From NCBI GenBank assembly GCA_025456065.1, contig JALOLH010000040.1, positions 1-41,395 on the forward strand: DNA of 41,395 nucleotides, in the 5' to 3' direction. The notes beneath the pieces are model-generated. The model saw nothing but the letters and a program-made list of their open reading frames with translations, was not told the DNA's origin and did not search any database. Below are positions 1 through 9,253 of the stretch, in pieces. The DNA comes from Candidatus Nanopelagicales bacterium. GTDB lineage: Bacteria > Actinomycetota > Actinomycetes > S36-B12 > CAIYMF01. The position numbers and the translations under genes are program-made. Positions within the stretch are counted from its first letter, which is position 1. The number at the start of each line of letters is the position of its first letter.

Positions 1-31
1 CTCGCCTGACCGCCCGGCCCGCAGCGACGCC

Positions 32-62
32 CGAGGCCCCCGCCAGGGCGACGGGGGCCTCG
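32..62 (-). terminator. Hairpin downstream of qcrB
   Basis: Two perfect 11-base inverted arms (32-42 and 52-62) enclose a 9-base loop, about 30 bases beyond the qcrB stop codon. It would form a strong GC stem in the qcrCAB transcript. There is no T-tract, as is common for actinobacterial terminators, so the role is inferred from position. Confidence 0.55.
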
Positions 63-94
63 CAGCGTTCGGCAGCTCGGGCCGGGTGGAGCGG

Positions 95-1762
95 CTAGTG
101 CGGCTGCTGGCCGGCGATCTCCTTGGCGGCCTGCGACCCGGCCTCCACCGCGTCGCCGAGCTCGTGCTCGATGTGGTGCTGGGCCGCAGCCAGCTCCTCC
201 TCGGTGGGCAGGGGCACGTTGTCCTTGTAGAAGAAGCCGGAGACCTTCGCCCGCCGCCTGCCCTTCTTGCCATCCGGGTTGGCGACCCCATGCTCGTCGA
301 CCGCCTCGGGCAGGGCCAGCGGCTCCACGTCGGCCTTCGCCATGATCTTCGCGCGGGTCTCCTCGTCGACCGGCTCGTGGATCTCGATGAACTCCCCCGA
401 GGGCAGCCGCAGGATCCGTCCGGTCTCCCGGCCGTGCAGCAGCAGGTCGCGGTCGCGGCGCTGCAGGGACAGCGCGATCCGCTTGGTCACGATGAACGTG
501 ATGATCGGCACCACGAACAGCGACACCTGCAGGATGCGGATCATGGTGTTGATGCTCAGGTCGAAGTTGTAGGCGATGACGTCGTTGCCGCCCCCGATCA
601 TGAGCACGATGTAGAACGCGACCGTCGCGGCGCCGATCGCGGTGCGCACCGGCACGTTGCGGGGACGGTCGAGCAGGTGGTGCTCGCGGTCGTCGCGGGT
701 CGCCAGGCGTTCGATCCAGGGGTAGATCGCCAACAGCGTGAGCAGCGCGGGCGCGAGGATCATCGCCGGGAAGAGCACGTTGATGCTCAGCGTCACCCCG
801 AACGCCGCGATCTCCCAGTTGGGCATCAGGCGCAGGGCGCCGTCGAGGAAGCCGACGTACCAGTCGGGCTGCGAGCCCGCCGTGACCTGGTCGGGCATGT
901 ACGGCCCGTAGGCCCAGACCGGGTTGATCTGGACCAGGCCGGACAGCGCCGTGATCATGCCGAAGACGACGAAGAAGAAGCCGCCGGCCTTCGCCATGTA
1001 GATCGGCATGAACGGGTAGCCGACCACGTTCTCGTTGGTCCGGCCCGGCCCCGGGAACTGCGTGTGCTTCTGGTACCAGACCATGAGCAGGTGCGCGGTC
1101 ACCAGCGCCAGGATCAGGCCCGGCACGAGCAGGATGTGGACGCTGTAGAGCCGCGGCAGGAACGCCGTTCCCGGGAACTCGCCGTCGAAGAGCAGGAAGG
1201 ACATCCACGTGCCGATCACCGGGGTCGCCTGGATGATGCCCTGGGTGATCCGCACGCCGGTGCCGGACAGCAGGTCGTCGGGCAGCGAGTAGCCGGAGAA
1301 GCCCGCGGCGATCGCCAGCAGGAACAGCACCACGCCGATGACCCAGTTCATCTCACGCGGCTTGCGGAACGCGCCGGTGAAGAACACGCGCAGCAGGTGC
1401 AGCGCGATGGCGGCCACGAAGAACAGCGCCGCCATGTGGTGGATCTGCCGGATGAGCAGGCCGCCGCGCACGTCGAAGGAGATGTGCAGCGTCGAGGCGA
1501 ACGACTCGCTCATCTTGACGCCCTTGAGCGGGGCGTAGGAGCCGTCGTAGACGATCTCGGTCATCGACGGGTTGAACCACAGGGTCAGGTAGACGCCGGT
1601 GAGCAGGATGATGATGAACGAGTACAGCGCGATCTCGCCCAGCATGAACGACCAGTGGTCGGGGAAGACCTTGTTGATCTGCCGGCGCAGCCACGGGGCG
1701 TTGCCGAGGCGATCCTCCAGCCAGCCCGCGCCCTTGCCCCCCGCGTTCATCACGGCACTCAT
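95..1762 (-). CDS. qcrB: Cytochrome bc1 (bcc) complex cytochrome b subunit QcrB
   Basis: This is the membrane cytochrome b of the menaquinol:cytochrome c reductase that works in a supercomplex with the aa3 oxidase. The 555-residue protein is long compared with mitochondrial cytochrome b, as in other actinobacteria. Paired heme-b histidines are visible in two helices (around residues 108-122 and 209-224), and a PDWY motif at 299-302 matches the quinol-oxidation-site PEWY motif. About eight hydrophobic segments are followed by a charged cytoplasmic C-terminus of roughly 120 residues. The ATG start overlaps the qcrA stop by 4 bases (ATGA), which fixes the start and suggests translational coupling. 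It is the last gene of ctaE-qcrC-qcrA-qcrB. The assignment is secure. Confidence 0.97.
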   Translation of the reverse strand: MSAVMNAGGKGAGWLEDRLGNAPWLRRQINKVFPDHWSFMLGEIALYSFIIILLTGVYLTLWFNPSMTEIVYDGSYAPLKGVKMSESFASTLHISFDVRGGLLIRQIHHMAALFFVAAIALHLLRVFFTGAFRKPREMNWVIGVVLFLLAIAAGFSGYSLPDDLLSGTGVRITQGIIQATPVIGTWMSFLLFDGEFPGTAFLPRLYSVHILLVPGLILALVTAHLLMVWYQKHTQFPGPGRTNENVVGYPFMPIYMAKAGGFFFVVFGMITALSGLVQINPVWAYGPYMPDQVTAGSQPDWYVGFLDGALRLMPNWEIAAFGVTLSINVLFPAMILAPALLTLLAIYPWIERLATRDDREHHLLDRPRNVPVRTAIGAATVAFYIVLMIGGGNDVIAYNFDLSINTMIRILQVSLFVVPIITFIVTKRIALSLQRRDRDLLLHGRETGRILRLPSGEFIEIHEPVDEETRAKIMAKADVEPLALPEAVDEHGVANPDGKKGRRRAKVSGFFYKDNVPLPTEEELAAAQHHIEHELGDAVEAGSQAAKEIAGQQPH

Positions 1763-2796
1763 CCGCGCTCCCAGAAGCTAGGTCCGACGGGCTCCTGGAA
1801 GTCGCTCTGGGCGACGATGAAGCCCTCTTCGTCCACGGTGATCGGCAGCTGGGGCATCCGGCGTGCGGCCGGCCCGAACACCACGTTGCCCGAGTCCGCC
1901 AGGTCGAACGTCGACTGGTGACACGGACACAACAGATGGTGCGTCCGCTGCTCGTACAGCGCAATCGGACACCCCACGTGCGTGCAGATCTTGGAGAAGG
2001 CGAGGATCCCCTGGTAGCTCCAGCCCTCGCCCTGCTCGCTGACGATCTCGTCCGGGCGCATGCGCACCAGGAGGATCGCGGCCTTGGCCCGGGCGTTGAG
2101 GTTGCCGTCCTCCTCCTCGACGTCGTGGAGGTTCGCCGGATTGGCCGACACGAGGCCCCCCAGCGGGACGTCCTCGGGCCGGATGGGCCGCTCGGCGACA
2201 TCGGAGACCACCCGGATGCCCTCGCCCCAGATCGTCACCGAGAGCTGCTCAGCCGGGCTCGGGGCGCCCTCCGGCGCCGTGTAGAGGTCGCGCAGGATGA
2301 TCACGAGCGGCAGCGGCATGAGCGCCAGGGCGCCGAGCAGCGAGCGGCGGATGATCGGGCGCTGGGCGAAGCCGGAGTCGGCCAGGCCACGCTCGAAGGC
2401 GGCCACGGCCTCGGCCCGCTCCTCGTCGCTGGAGCGCAGCTCGTGGCGCTGCGCGACCACCTCGCCACCCGGCATCAGCTTGCGCGCCCAGTGGATGACG
2501 CCCAGGCCGATGCACAGGATCGCCAGGCCGAACGACAGGCCGAGGGCGAGGTTGAGCGCGCCGACCCCGCCGGCCAGCGGCAGCGCGACCCCGGCATCCA
2601 CCGGGATCAGGACGTAGGCGGCCAGCGCGGCGATGGTGAACACCGCCGAGAGGGTGAACAGGATGACGACCTGCCGCTCGGCGCGTCGGGCAGCCCGCGG
2701 ATCCACGTCGGTGCGCCGCGGGTGGTGCACGTGCTCCGTCGCCGTGAAGTCCGGCTCCTCCGGCGCCTCCTGGCTGGACCTGACGATCTCGCTCAT
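1759..2796 (-). CDS. qcrA: Rieske iron-sulfur subunit of the bcc complex, QcrA
   Basis: This subunit carries the [2Fe-2S] cluster that accepts the first electron from menaquinol. The 345-residue protein has the Rieske motifs CTHVGC (271-276) and CPCHQS (290-295), supplying two Cys and two His ligands. Three hydrophobic segments near residues 43-65, 72-100 and 150-170 precede the cluster domain, which fits the three-helix actinobacterial QcrA rather than the single-helix mitochondrial type. The ATG at 2794-2796 overlaps the qcrC stop by 4 bases, so I chose it over upstream in-frame codons that lie inside qcrC. Coupled overlaps on both sides place it in the middle of the qcrCAB operon. Confidence 0.97.
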   Translation of the reverse strand: MSEIVRSSQEAPEEPDFTATEHVHHPRRTDVDPRAARRAERQVVILFTLSAVFTIAALAAYVLIPVDAGVALPLAGGVGALNLALGLSFGLAILCIGLGVIHWARKLMPGGEVVAQRHELRSSDEERAEAVAAFERGLADSGFAQRPIIRRSLLGALALMPLPLVIILRDLYTAPEGAPSPAEQLSVTIWGEGIRVVSDVAERPIRPEDVPLGGLVSANPANLHDVEEEDGNLNARAKAAILLVRMRPDEIVSEQGEGWSYQGILAFSKICTHVGCPIALYEQRTHHLLCPCHQSTFDLADSGNVVFGPAARRMPQLPITVDEEGFIVAQSDFQEPVGPSFWERG

Positions 2797-3581
2797 CGGA
2801 CCTTCGCTCCGATCCAGATGGCCGCGGCGGCCATGAGGCCGAGGCCGAGGGTGAACAGGAAGGCGCCCTCGGCCACCGGCCCGAACGAGCCGAGCGACAG
2901 CCCGCCCGGCTGGGTCTGCGCCTGCAGGTGCTCCACGTACTTGAGGATGTCCTGCTTGTCCTCCTCGTTGAGGGTCCCGTCGCCGAACACCGGCATGTTC
3001 TGCGGGCCGGTGAGCATGGCCTCCCACACCTGCTGCGGGGTGGAGTCCATCAGGGTCGGGGCGTACTTGCCCTCGGTGAGGGCGGCACCGCGGCCGGCGA
3101 AGTTGTGGCACTGCGCGCAGTTGGTGCGGAACAGCTCACCGCCCCGCGCGAGGTCGGCGTTCGTGGTGTCCAGCTGCTCCGCCGTCGGGCTGGCCGGGCC
3201 GGGGCCGAGGCTCGCGACGTACGCGGCCAGGGCAGCGGTCTGCTCGGCGTCGTACACCGGGTCCTTGCGCTCGACCTGCACCGACGGCTGCGCCATCGGC
3301 ATGCGGCCGGTGGAGACCTGGAAGTGCGTGCTGGCGGCACCGGCGCCGATCAGGCTCGGGGCCACGCTGGTGCCCTCCCCGGCCAGCCCGTGGCACGAGG
3401 AGCATCCCTCGAGGTAGAGGGTCCGGCCCTGCTCGACCTGCGTCTGGCTGGACGGGGCACCGGCGGCACGGGCCTCGGTGCTGGTCTGCACCAGCGCGTA
3501 GATCGTGCCGACGACCGCGAGGGCGCCGAGCAGCAGCAGCAGGAGCGCTGCCGGGTGCCTGCGGGCAACAGGACTGTTCAC
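2793..3581 (-). CDS. qcrC: Diheme cytochrome c subunit of the bcc complex, QcrC
   Basis: This fused cytochrome cc replaces separate cytochromes c1 and c, and passes electrons directly to the CuA site of the oxidase. The 262-residue protein has an N-terminal membrane anchor (about 10-31), two c-type heme sites CSSCH (60-64) and CAQCH (155-159), and a C-terminal transmembrane helix (about 236-258). The start is GTG, preceded by AGGGAG at good spacing. Diheme QcrC is a hallmark of Actinomycetota that lack soluble cytochrome c. A 54-base gap separates it from the upstream ctaE stop, and it overlaps qcrA by 4 bases. Confidence 0.97.
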   Translation of the reverse strand: MNSPVARRHPAALLLLLLGALAVVGTIYALVQTSTEARAAGAPSSQTQVEQGRTLYLEGCSSCHGLAGEGTSVAPSLIGAGAASTHFQVSTGRMPMAQPSVQVERKDPVYDAEQTAALAAYVASLGPGPASPTAEQLDTTNADLARGGELFRTNCAQCHNFAGRGAALTEGKYAPTLMDSTPQQVWEAMLTGPQNMPVFGDGTLNEEDKQDILKYVEHLQAQTQPGGLSLGSFGPVAEGAFLFTLGLGLMAAAAIWIGAKVR

Positions 3582-3635
3582 GGGACTCCCTCTACTCGTG
3601 GGTGGTCGGGTATGGGGGCAGCATCCGTCGTGGGG

Positions 3636-4244
3636 TCACTGCAGGACGTAGATCATGAAGAACAGCGCGATCCAGACCACGTCGACGAAGTGCCAGTAGT
3701 AGCTGGTCACGATCGCCGCCGTGGCCTGCTCGTTGCCGTACCGCCGTGAGGCGTACGACCGCGCGATGACGAACAGGAACGCCACGAGGCCGGCGGTCAC
3801 GTGCAGGCCGTGGAACCCGGTCGTGAGGTAGAAGGCCGAGCCGTACGGCGAGGAGGACAGGGTGAGCCCCTCGGCCTGGATCAGGTGGGCGTACTCGTAG
3901 ACCTGGCCGCCGATGAAGATGGCGCCGAGGACGAAGGTGAGGATGTACCAGCGCTGCATCCCCCGCAGGTCCCCACGCTCGGCGGCGATGACGCCGAGCT
4001 GGCAGGTCACCGACGAGGACACCAGGATCAGCGTGTTCACCGTGGAGAACGGGACGTTGAGGAACTGCGTCTCCTCGGCCCACACCTCGGGGTTCGTCGC
4101 CCGCAGCGTGAAGTACATGGCGAACAGGCCGGCGAAGAACATCAGCTCGCTGGAGAGCCAGATGATCGTGCCGACCGCGGTCTTGTTCGGATGCACCGGG
4201 TGCGCGCCCGGATGCGCCTGGGTCACAACGGTTGTCGAGGCCAC
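3636..4244 (-). CDS. ctaE: Cytochrome c oxidase subunit III, CtaE
   Basis: Subunit III of the aa3-type oxidase is a membrane protein that stabilises the catalytic subunit. From a GTG at 4244 the product is 202 residues, close to the usual actinobacterial length, with about five hydrophobic helices and the conserved stretch [19 protein letters not shown] near the N-terminus, and a C-terminal [11 protein letters not shown]. An ATG at 4298 would add 18 residues that do not look like the family. The GTG lies 7 bases after CACACT, a -10-like hexamer, so the message may be leaderless. It heads the qcrCAB gene group and is divergent from the receiver-like gene and trpD. Confidence 0.94.
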   Translation of the reverse strand: MASTTVVTQAHPGAHPVHPNKTAVGTIIWLSSELMFFAGLFAMYFTLRATNPEVWAEETQFLNVPFSTVNTLILVSSSVTCQLGVIAAERGDLRGMQRWYILTFVLGAIFIGGQVYEYAHLIQAEGLTLSSSPYGSAFYLTTGFHGLHVTAGLVAFLFVIARSYASRRYGNEQATAAIVTSYYWHFVDVVWIALFFMIYVLQ

Positions 4245-4251
4245 GGGCCGC

Positions 4252-4257
4252 AGTGTG
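4252..4257 (-). promoter_or_regulatory. Candidate -10 box for ctaE-qcrCAB
   Basis: CACACT (minus strand) sits exactly 7 bases before the chosen GTG of ctaE. It keeps the conserved second A and last T of TANNNT. The spacing matches the leaderless promoters elsewhere in the window, but the first base is not T, so this is tentative. Confidence 0.35.
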
Positions 4258-4345
4258 TCAGATGCCCCCCCGGACTTCCCACCCGGACCCCGGAACACGC
4301 CCGGTGTGTCCGATCCCGTCGCCCTTCCGGCGCCCGACCACCCAG

Positions 4346-4351
4346 TACGAT
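4346..4351 (+). promoter_or_regulatory. Candidate -10 box for the receiver-trpD pair
   Basis: TACGAT fits the actinobacterial TANNNT consensus and would start a leader of about 50 bases before the ATG at 4407. No clear -35 element is visible. Confidence 0.35.
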
Positions 4352-4406
4352 CGCCTGCGTCGCGGCGCCTCGTCGCCGCCGAGCCGCCGAGCGTCAGGAG
4401 TGCGTC

Positions 4407-4829
4407 ATGGCCACCGCCCAGGCCCCCAGGCCGCTGCAGGTCCTGGTCTACAGCGACGACCGCACGGTGCGCGGCGCGGTCGCCACGGCCCTCGGGACCA
4501 GGCCGGACCCGGACCTGCCCGAGCTTCGGCTCGTCGAGGTGGCGACCGCGCCGGTCCTGCTGCGCACGGTCGACGCCGGCGGGCTCGCCCTGCTCATCCT
4601 CGACGGCGAGGCCACGCCAGCGGGCGGCCTGGGCCTGGCCCGCCAGCTCAAGGACGAGATCTTCCGCTGCCCGCCGATCCTGGTGCTGACCGGTCGCCCC
4701 CAGGACGCCTGGCTGGCCACCTGGTCACGCGCCGACGCCGTCGTCGGGCACCCGATCGACCCCGGCCAGCTGGTCGACACCGTCGCGGCGCTGCTGCGCC
4801 GGCGCGTGCCCGCGGTGCAGCAGACGTGA
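4407..4829 (+). CDS. Stand-alone receiver-like (CheY-like fold) protein
   Basis: The 140-residue protein resembles a response-regulator receiver domain with no output domain. An acidic pair (Asp17-Asp18) follows strand 1, Asp66 in LLILDGE is at the phospho-acceptor position, and Thr95 in ILVLTGR is at the switch Thr/Ser position. The usual conserved lysine near the C-terminal loop appears to be His115 (VGHPIDP), so normal phosphorylation chemistry is doubtful. AGGAG at 4396-4400 supports the ATG. The stop overlaps the GTG of trpD (GTGA), implying translational coupling. No histidine kinase is nearby. The fold is inferred from motifs, and the function and partner are unknown. Confidence 0.75.
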   Translation: MATAQAPRPLQVLVYSDDRTVRGAVATALGTRPDPDLPELRLVEVATAPVLLRTVDAGGLALLILDGEATPAGGLGLARQLKDEIFRCPPILVLTGRPQDAWLATWSRADAVVGHPIDPGQLVDTVAALLRRRVPAVQQT

Positions 4830-5923
4830 GCACCGCCCCGGTCAGCGACTGGGTGGACGTCCTCGAGGCGCTGCTCGCCGGGCAGCCGCTCGACGCCCCG
4901 ACCACCCAGTGGGTCATGGCCGAGATGCTCACCGGCGGGGCGCCGCCGGCGAACACCGCGGCGTTCCTCGTCGCGCTGCGGGCCAAGGGCGAGACGCCGG
5001 CCGAGGTGGCCGGCCTGGTCGCCGGCATGATGGCGGCGAGCGTCCCGCTGGAGGTGCCCGGCCCCGTGGTGGACACGTGCGGGACCGGCGGGGACCGCGC
5101 GCACACCGTGAACATCTCCACGATGGCCGCGGTGGTGGCCGCGGCGGCCGGCGCTCGGGTGGCCAAGCACGGCAACCGCGCCGCGTCCTCGCAGAGCGGC
5201 TCCGCCGACATGCTGGAGGCCCTCGGGATCGTGATCGACCTGCCGGCGGCCGCCGCCGCCGAGGCGGGCGACCGCCTGGGCATCACGTTCTGCTTCGCGC
5301 CGGTGTTCCACCCGGCCATGCGCCACATCGGCCCGATCCGCCGGGAGCTGGGCATCCGCACGGTCTTCAACGTGCTCGGCCCGCTGGCCAACCCCGCCCA
5401 CCCGCAGGCGCAGGTGCTCGGCGTGCCCAACGAGGGGATCGGCACCCTCATGGCCGGCGTGCTCGCCGAGCGCGGCACCCGGGCCCTCGTCGTGCACGGC
5501 GGCGACGGCCTGGACGAGCTGACCGTCTACGCGCCCTCCCGGGTGTGGGACCTCACCACGGACAGCCCCCGTGCGGTCGTCCTCGACCCGGCGCAGCTCG
5601 GGATCCCGGTCCCGCCGCCGGATGCCCTGCGCGGGGGCGCCGCCGAGCGCAACGCCGCGATCTTCCGCCACCTGCTGGACGCGCCCGGCGATCCGGCCGT
5701 GGCCGGGCTGGCCGACGCGGTGTGCCTGAACGCGGCTGCCGCGCTCGTGGCCTTCGCCGCGGCGGGCGGGGAGCTGCCGGTGGTCCTGCCCCCGCCGCAG
5801 GCCGACCTGCTCGAGCGCATGGCGGCCGCGCTGCCGGTCGCGCGGGAGGCCCTGACGAGTGGGGCGGCCAAGGAGCTGCTCGACCGCTGGATCGAGGTCA
5901 GCCAGGACCTGCGCGACCGCTGA
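4826..5923 (+). CDS. trpD: Anthranilate phosphoribosyltransferase
   Basis: This enzyme catalyses the second committed step of tryptophan synthesis, transferring phosphoribosyl from PRPP to anthranilate. The 365-residue protein shows the CGTGGD PRPP-binding loop, the KHGNRAASSQSGSAD segment and the conserved HPAMRHIGPIRRELGIRTVFN stretch around the anthranilate site. The GTG start overlaps the preceding receiver gene by 4 bases. No other trp gene is in the window. An isolated trpD beside ctaE is a recurring actinobacterial arrangement, so its position may reflect lineage history rather than a shared pathway. Confidence 0.95.
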   Translation: MSTAPVSDWVDVLEALLAGQPLDAPTTQWVMAEMLTGGAPPANTAAFLVALRAKGETPAEVAGLVAGMMAASVPLEVPGPVVDTCGTGGDRAHTVNISTMAAVVAAAAGARVAKHGNRAASSQSGSADMLEALGIVIDLPAAAAAEAGDRLGITFCFAPVFHPAMRHIGPIRRELGIRTVFNVLGPLANPAHPQAQVLGVPNEGIGTLMAGVLAERGTRALVVHGGDGLDELTVYAPSRVWDLTTDSPRAVVLDPAQLGIPVPPPDALRGGAAERNAAIFRHLLDAPGDPAVAGLADAVCLNAAAALVAFAAAGGELPVVLPPPQADLLERMAAALPVAREALTSGAAKELLDRWIEVSQDLRDR

Positions 5924-5979
5924 GGGCCGTCCGGTCGGCGCGGTTCGCAGGTGGGCCGGCGTTCGGTCGGGGGCCCGTT

Positions 5980-6075
5980 CGCACGTTCCCGGCCACTGCG
6001 GTGACGGGCCGCACGGTGCCGGTCACATGTGTCCGGCACCGTGCGGTGGGTCCGCGGACTGGCCGGGAACGTGCG
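5980..6075. repeat. Nested perfect inverted repeats between trpD and ctaF
   Basis: Outer arms of 16 bases (5980-5995 and 6060-6075) are perfectly complementary and enclose an inner 14-base perfect inverted repeat (6009-6022 and 6033-6046) with a 10-base loop that itself contains CACATGTG. The structure would form an extended hairpin in either convergent transcript. Confidence 0.85.
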
Positions 6076-6110
6076 CGTGCCGGCCCGGGTGGGACCCGGG
6101 CCGGCACGCG
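6074..6110. terminator. Bidirectional terminator hairpin between trpD and ctaF
   Basis: A perfect 17-base stem (6074-6090 with 6094-6110) and a 3-base GGG loop lie 7 bases before the ctaF stop. The genes converge here, so it can serve both. There is no T-tract. Its left arm overlaps the outer arm of the neighbouring nested repeat by 2 bases, so the two structures compete at their edge. Confidence 0.7.
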
Positions 6111-6117
6111 GTCGGAC

Positions 6118-6516
6118 TCAGAACTGGCGGTTGGGGCCGTGGTAGTACTCGAAGACCCAGTAGGCCGAGGTCATGATCACGAGCACGGCGCCCGCCGCGA
6201 CGATCCAGGCCGCCAGCGCGAGGCCCGCGAACGTGATGGCCGAGGCCACGCCGACCATGAGCGGGGCCCACGAGTGCGGGCTGAAGTGCCCGTAGTCGGG
6301 GTCCGCCTCCCAGATCTCGCCGTTCGGCCGGTCGTCGGGCTGGTCGGGCAGGCGGTTGGCGGTGACGAGCAGGTAGAACCCGACCATGCCCGAGAGGCCG
6401 GCGGTGAGCACGAGCGCCGTGGTGCCGGCCTCGTCGTGGCTCATGAACCAGTAGACGGCGGCGACGAGCAGGTAGAACGCCGCACCGCCGAGGAACAGCT
6501 TGGCCGCGAGCTTCAC
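6118..6516 (-). CDS. ctaF: Cytochrome c oxidase subunit IV, CtaF (actinobacterial type)
   Basis: This small membrane subunit of the aa3 oxidase is specific to Actinomycetota. The 132-residue protein has four hydrophobic segments in two pairs (about 6-25, 35-54, and two after residue 80), a conserved middle part containing [20 protein letters not shown], and ends in YYHGPNRQF, as expected for this family. The GTG start overlaps the ctaD stop by 4 bases, so it is the terminal gene of ctaC-ctaD-ctaF. The strong hairpin at 6074-6110 ends the unit. Confidence 0.93.
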   Translation of the reverse strand: MKLAAKLFLGGAAFYLLVAAVYWFMSHDEAGTTALVLTAGLSGMVGFYLLVTANRLPDQPDDRPNGEIWEADPDYGHFSPHSWAPLMVGVASAITFAGLALAAWIVAAGAVLVIMTSAYWVFEYYHGPNRQF

Positions 6517-8255
6517 TCCAGCTCCCCCTTCGTCTTCGTCGCGGCGCGCAGGCCCTCGGCGCCGTGCTGCTCCAGGGCCGCCAGGTAGCCCTCGGCATCC
6601 CAGTCCGCCAGCTCCGGGTGGTGCAGGTCGAAGGCCGGACGCTCGGAGCGGATCCGCGGCAGCGAGACGAAGTTGTGCCGCGGCGGCGGGCTGGCCGTCG
6701 CCCACTCCAGCGAGGCGCCGTAGCCCCACGGGTCGTCCACCCCGACCATCGGGGCCCGCCTGGCCGTCACGTAGACGTTCCAGAGGAAGAACAGGGTCGA
6801 GACGCCGAGCACGAGCGCGAACGCCGAGGAGACCTGGTTCTCCAGGGTGAACCCGTCACCGGGGAGGTAGTCGCCGTAGCGGCGGGGCATGCCCTCGACG
6901 CCGAGCCAGTGCTGCACGAGGAACGTCCCGTTGAACCCGATGAACGTCAGGGCGAAGTGCCACACGCCCAGCTTCTCGTTCAGCATCTTCCCGGTGAGCT
7001 TGGGCCACCAGAAGTAGAAGCCCGCGAACATCGCGAACACCACGGTGCCGAACACGGTGTAGTGGAAGTGGGCCACCACGAAGTACGAGTCCGAGACGTG
7101 GAAGTCCAGCGGCGGCGAGGCGAGGATGATGCCGGTCAGGCCGCCGAAGAGGAACGTGAGCAGGAAGCCCAGGGCCCACAGCATCGGTGTCTCGAAGCTG
7201 ATCGAGCCGCCCCACATGGTGCCGATCCAGTTGAAGAACTTCACGCCGGTGGGGACCGCGATGAGCATCGTCATCAGGGAGAAGAACGGCAGGTTGATCG
7301 CCCCGGTGACGTACATGTGGTGGGCCCAGACGGCCATGGACAGCGCCGCGATGGCGATCGTCGCGAAGACCAGGCCCTTGTAGCCGAAGATCGGCTTGCG
7401 GCTGAAGACCGGCAGCACCTCGGAGATGACGCCGAAGAACGGCAGGGCCAGGACGTACACCTCGGGGTGGCCGAAGAACCAGAACAGGTGCTGGAAGAGG
7501 ATCGCGCCGCCGTTCTCCGGCTCGAAGACCACCGAGCCGAACTTGCGGTCGATCTCCAGCACGACCAGCGTCGCGGCCAGCACCGGGAACACCATGATCA
7601 CGAGCACGCTGGTGAGCAGCACGTTCCAGGTGAAGATGGACATCCGGAACATCGTCATGCCCGGGGCGCGCATCGTGAGGATGGTGGTGATGAAGTTCAC
7701 CGCGCCCAGGATCGTGCCCACGCCGCCGAGGGCGAAGCCGAGGATCCACAGGTCCGAGCCGAGGTTCGGGCTGAACTCCTGCGTCGACAGCGGCGTGTAG
7801 AGGAACCAGCCGAACGAGGCCGCGCCGCCCGGGGTCAGGAAGCTGCTCATCACGATGATGCCGCCGAACAGGTACATGTAGTACCCGAGCATGTTCAGCC
7901 TCGGGAACGCCACGTCCGGGGCGCCGATCTGCAGCGGCATCACGAAGTTCGCGAACCCGACGAACAGGGCGGTCGCGAACAGCAGCAGCATGATCGAGCC
8001 GTGCATGGTGAACAGCTGGTTGTACTGCTCGAGGGTGAGCATCTGCAGGCCCGGGGTGGCCAGCTCAGCCCGGATGGCCAGGGCCATCACGCCGCCGATG
8101 AGGAAGAAGGCGAACGAGGTGGTCATGTAGAGCTTGCCGATGACCTTGTGGTCGGTCGTGGTGATGACCGACACGATCTTCTGCCCCAGGGTGGTCTCCC
8201 GCCGCGGCGGGGGCGCCGCGATCGGCGCGACGGGGGGCTCGTTGAGCAGGGTCAC
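6513..8255 (-). CDS. ctaD: Cytochrome c oxidase subunit I, CtaD
   Basis: This is the catalytic heme-copper subunit, which reduces oxygen to water and pumps protons. The 580-residue protein has about twelve transmembrane helices. Metal ligands are visible: a heme a histidine in the TMHG region (about 85), HPEVY (263-267) with the His-Tyr crosslink pair, HH at 312-313 for CuB, and HFH near 396-398 for hemes a3 and a. The GTG at 8255 overlaps the ctaC stop by 4 bases and gives the usual length; an upstream in-frame ATG at 8288 lies inside ctaC. It is central in the ctaC-ctaD-ctaF operon. Confidence 0.97.
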   Translation of the reverse strand: MTLLNEPPVAPIAAPPPRRETTLGQKIVSVITTTDHKVIGKLYMTTSFAFFLIGGVMALAIRAELATPGLQMLTLEQYNQLFTMHGSIMLLLFATALFVGFANFVMPLQIGAPDVAFPRLNMLGYYMYLFGGIIVMSSFLTPGGAASFGWFLYTPLSTQEFSPNLGSDLWILGFALGGVGTILGAVNFITTILTMRAPGMTMFRMSIFTWNVLLTSVLVIMVFPVLAATLVVLEIDRKFGSVVFEPENGGAILFQHLFWFFGHPEVYVLALPFFGVISEVLPVFSRKPIFGYKGLVFATIAIAALSMAVWAHHMYVTGAINLPFFSLMTMLIAVPTGVKFFNWIGTMWGGSISFETPMLWALGFLLTFLFGGLTGIILASPPLDFHVSDSYFVVAHFHYTVFGTVVFAMFAGFYFWWPKLTGKMLNEKLGVWHFALTFIGFNGTFLVQHWLGVEGMPRRYGDYLPGDGFTLENQVSSAFALVLGVSTLFFLWNVYVTARRAPMVGVDDPWGYGASLEWATASPPPRHNFVSLPRIRSERPAFDLHHPELADWDAEGYLAALEQHGAEGLRAATKTKGELE

Positions 8256-9118
8256 AGCTCTCCCTCCGGGTACCGGTCGATCTCCCAATATCGCTCGCCG
8301 TCACGGCTGATGCGGTCGGTCGTGATCTCGCCGACCTGGCCCTTCTCCCGCAGCTCGGCCATGTGCCGGTCGTACTCCGCGCGCTCCACGACCTTGACGC
8401 GGAACAGCATGCGCGCGTGGTCCACGCCGCACAGCTCCGCGCAGCGCCCGGCGTACTCCCCGACCTTGTTCGGGGTGACCTCGAACTTGTTGAGGCGGTC
8501 GGGGAAGACGTCCATCTTCATGAGGAACGCCGGGATCCAGAAGGAGTGGATGACGTCCGGGCTCTCCAGCTCGAACACCACGGACTCGTTCACCGGCAGG
8601 TACAGCGTGGGGATGTCCTCGACCTCGGCCGTGCCGACGTCGTAGACCCCGTCCTCGGTGTAGTTGAAGGCCCAGCTCCAGCGGAAGCCGACGACCGAGA
8701 CGGTGTTGTCCGGCGTGGCCGAGACCCGCGTGAGGTCGTGCTGGTCGCGGGCGGTGAAGTAGAACATGCCCAGGATCATGACCAGCGGCACGACGGTGTA
8801 CATCAGCTCGAGCGGGATGTTGTAGCGCAGCTGCTTGGGCGCCGGCGCGTCCGGGCTCTTGCGGCGGTACCGGAAGGCCGCGTAGAGGATCAGGCCTGCG
8901 GTGAGCACGCCGACGAACGTCGCCGCGACCCATGCGCCGTACCACAGGTGGGCGATGACGGGCGCCTGCTCCGTGGCCGGGTCGGGGTGGTTGAAGGACA
9001 GGGCCTCCTGGACGTCCTGCTGGCTGCAACCGGAGGCGAGCAGCAGGACGGCCGAAGCGCCGGCGGCCGCGCCCCAGCGACGCCACCGTGCCGATCGGCT
9101 CGTGCGGACTGTTGCCAC
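8252..9118 (-). CDS. ctaC: Cytochrome c oxidase subunit II, CtaC (lipoprotein)
   Basis: This is the CuA subunit that accepts electrons from QcrC. The 288-residue protein begins with an arginine-rich signal peptide and a lipobox LASGC, predicting lipidation at Cys31. Two transmembrane helices (about 57-82 and 105-123) precede a cupredoxin domain with the CuA ligands His191, Cys226, Cys230, His234 and Met237. I chose the GTG at 9118 because it gives a proper signal peptide and has GAGGGG upstream; longer in-frame extensions run antisense through the next gene. It is the first gene of ctaC-ctaD-ctaF and is divergent from the cysteine desulfurase. Confidence 0.95.
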   Translation of the reverse strand: MATVRTSRSARWRRWGAAAGASAVLLLASGCSQQDVQEALSFNHPDPATEQAPVIAHLWYGAWVAATFVGVLTAGLILYAAFRYRRKSPDAPAPKQLRYNIPLELMYTVVPLVMILGMFYFTARDQHDLTRVSATPDNTVSVVGFRWSWAFNYTEDGVYDVGTAEVEDIPTLYLPVNESVVFELESPDVIHSFWIPAFLMKMDVFPDRLNKFEVTPNKVGEYAGRCAELCGVDHARMLFRVKVVERAEYDRHMAELREKGQVGEITTDRISRDGERYWEIDRYPEGEL

Positions 9119-9240
9119 GGGTGGTGATCCCCTCGATGGTCGGAAACGGTGCGCTGACCGCGCACGCTCGGTGCGGGCGGGTCCCTCGGACGGGGCCGAG
9201 AGTAGCGCAGCCGTGGGCGGAACTGCCACGGGGGTCGGGA

Positions 9241-9246
9241 TACCGT
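9241..9246 (+). promoter_or_regulatory. -10 box for a leaderless cysteine desulfurase transcript
   Basis: TACCGT matches TANNNT and is followed by exactly 7 bases and then the ATG at 9254. Transcription would begin at or next to the start codon. No good Shine-Dalgarno sequence is present, which fits a leaderless message. Confidence 0.6.
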
Positions 9247-9253
9247 GGTGGGC

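Noticed and set aside
86-1921. Long plus-strand open frame antisense to qcrB and qcrA
   Set aside because: Its translation is Arg/Asp/Val/Gln-rich with no family features, while the opposite strand encodes clear QcrB and QcrA. It is a by-product of very high GC content.
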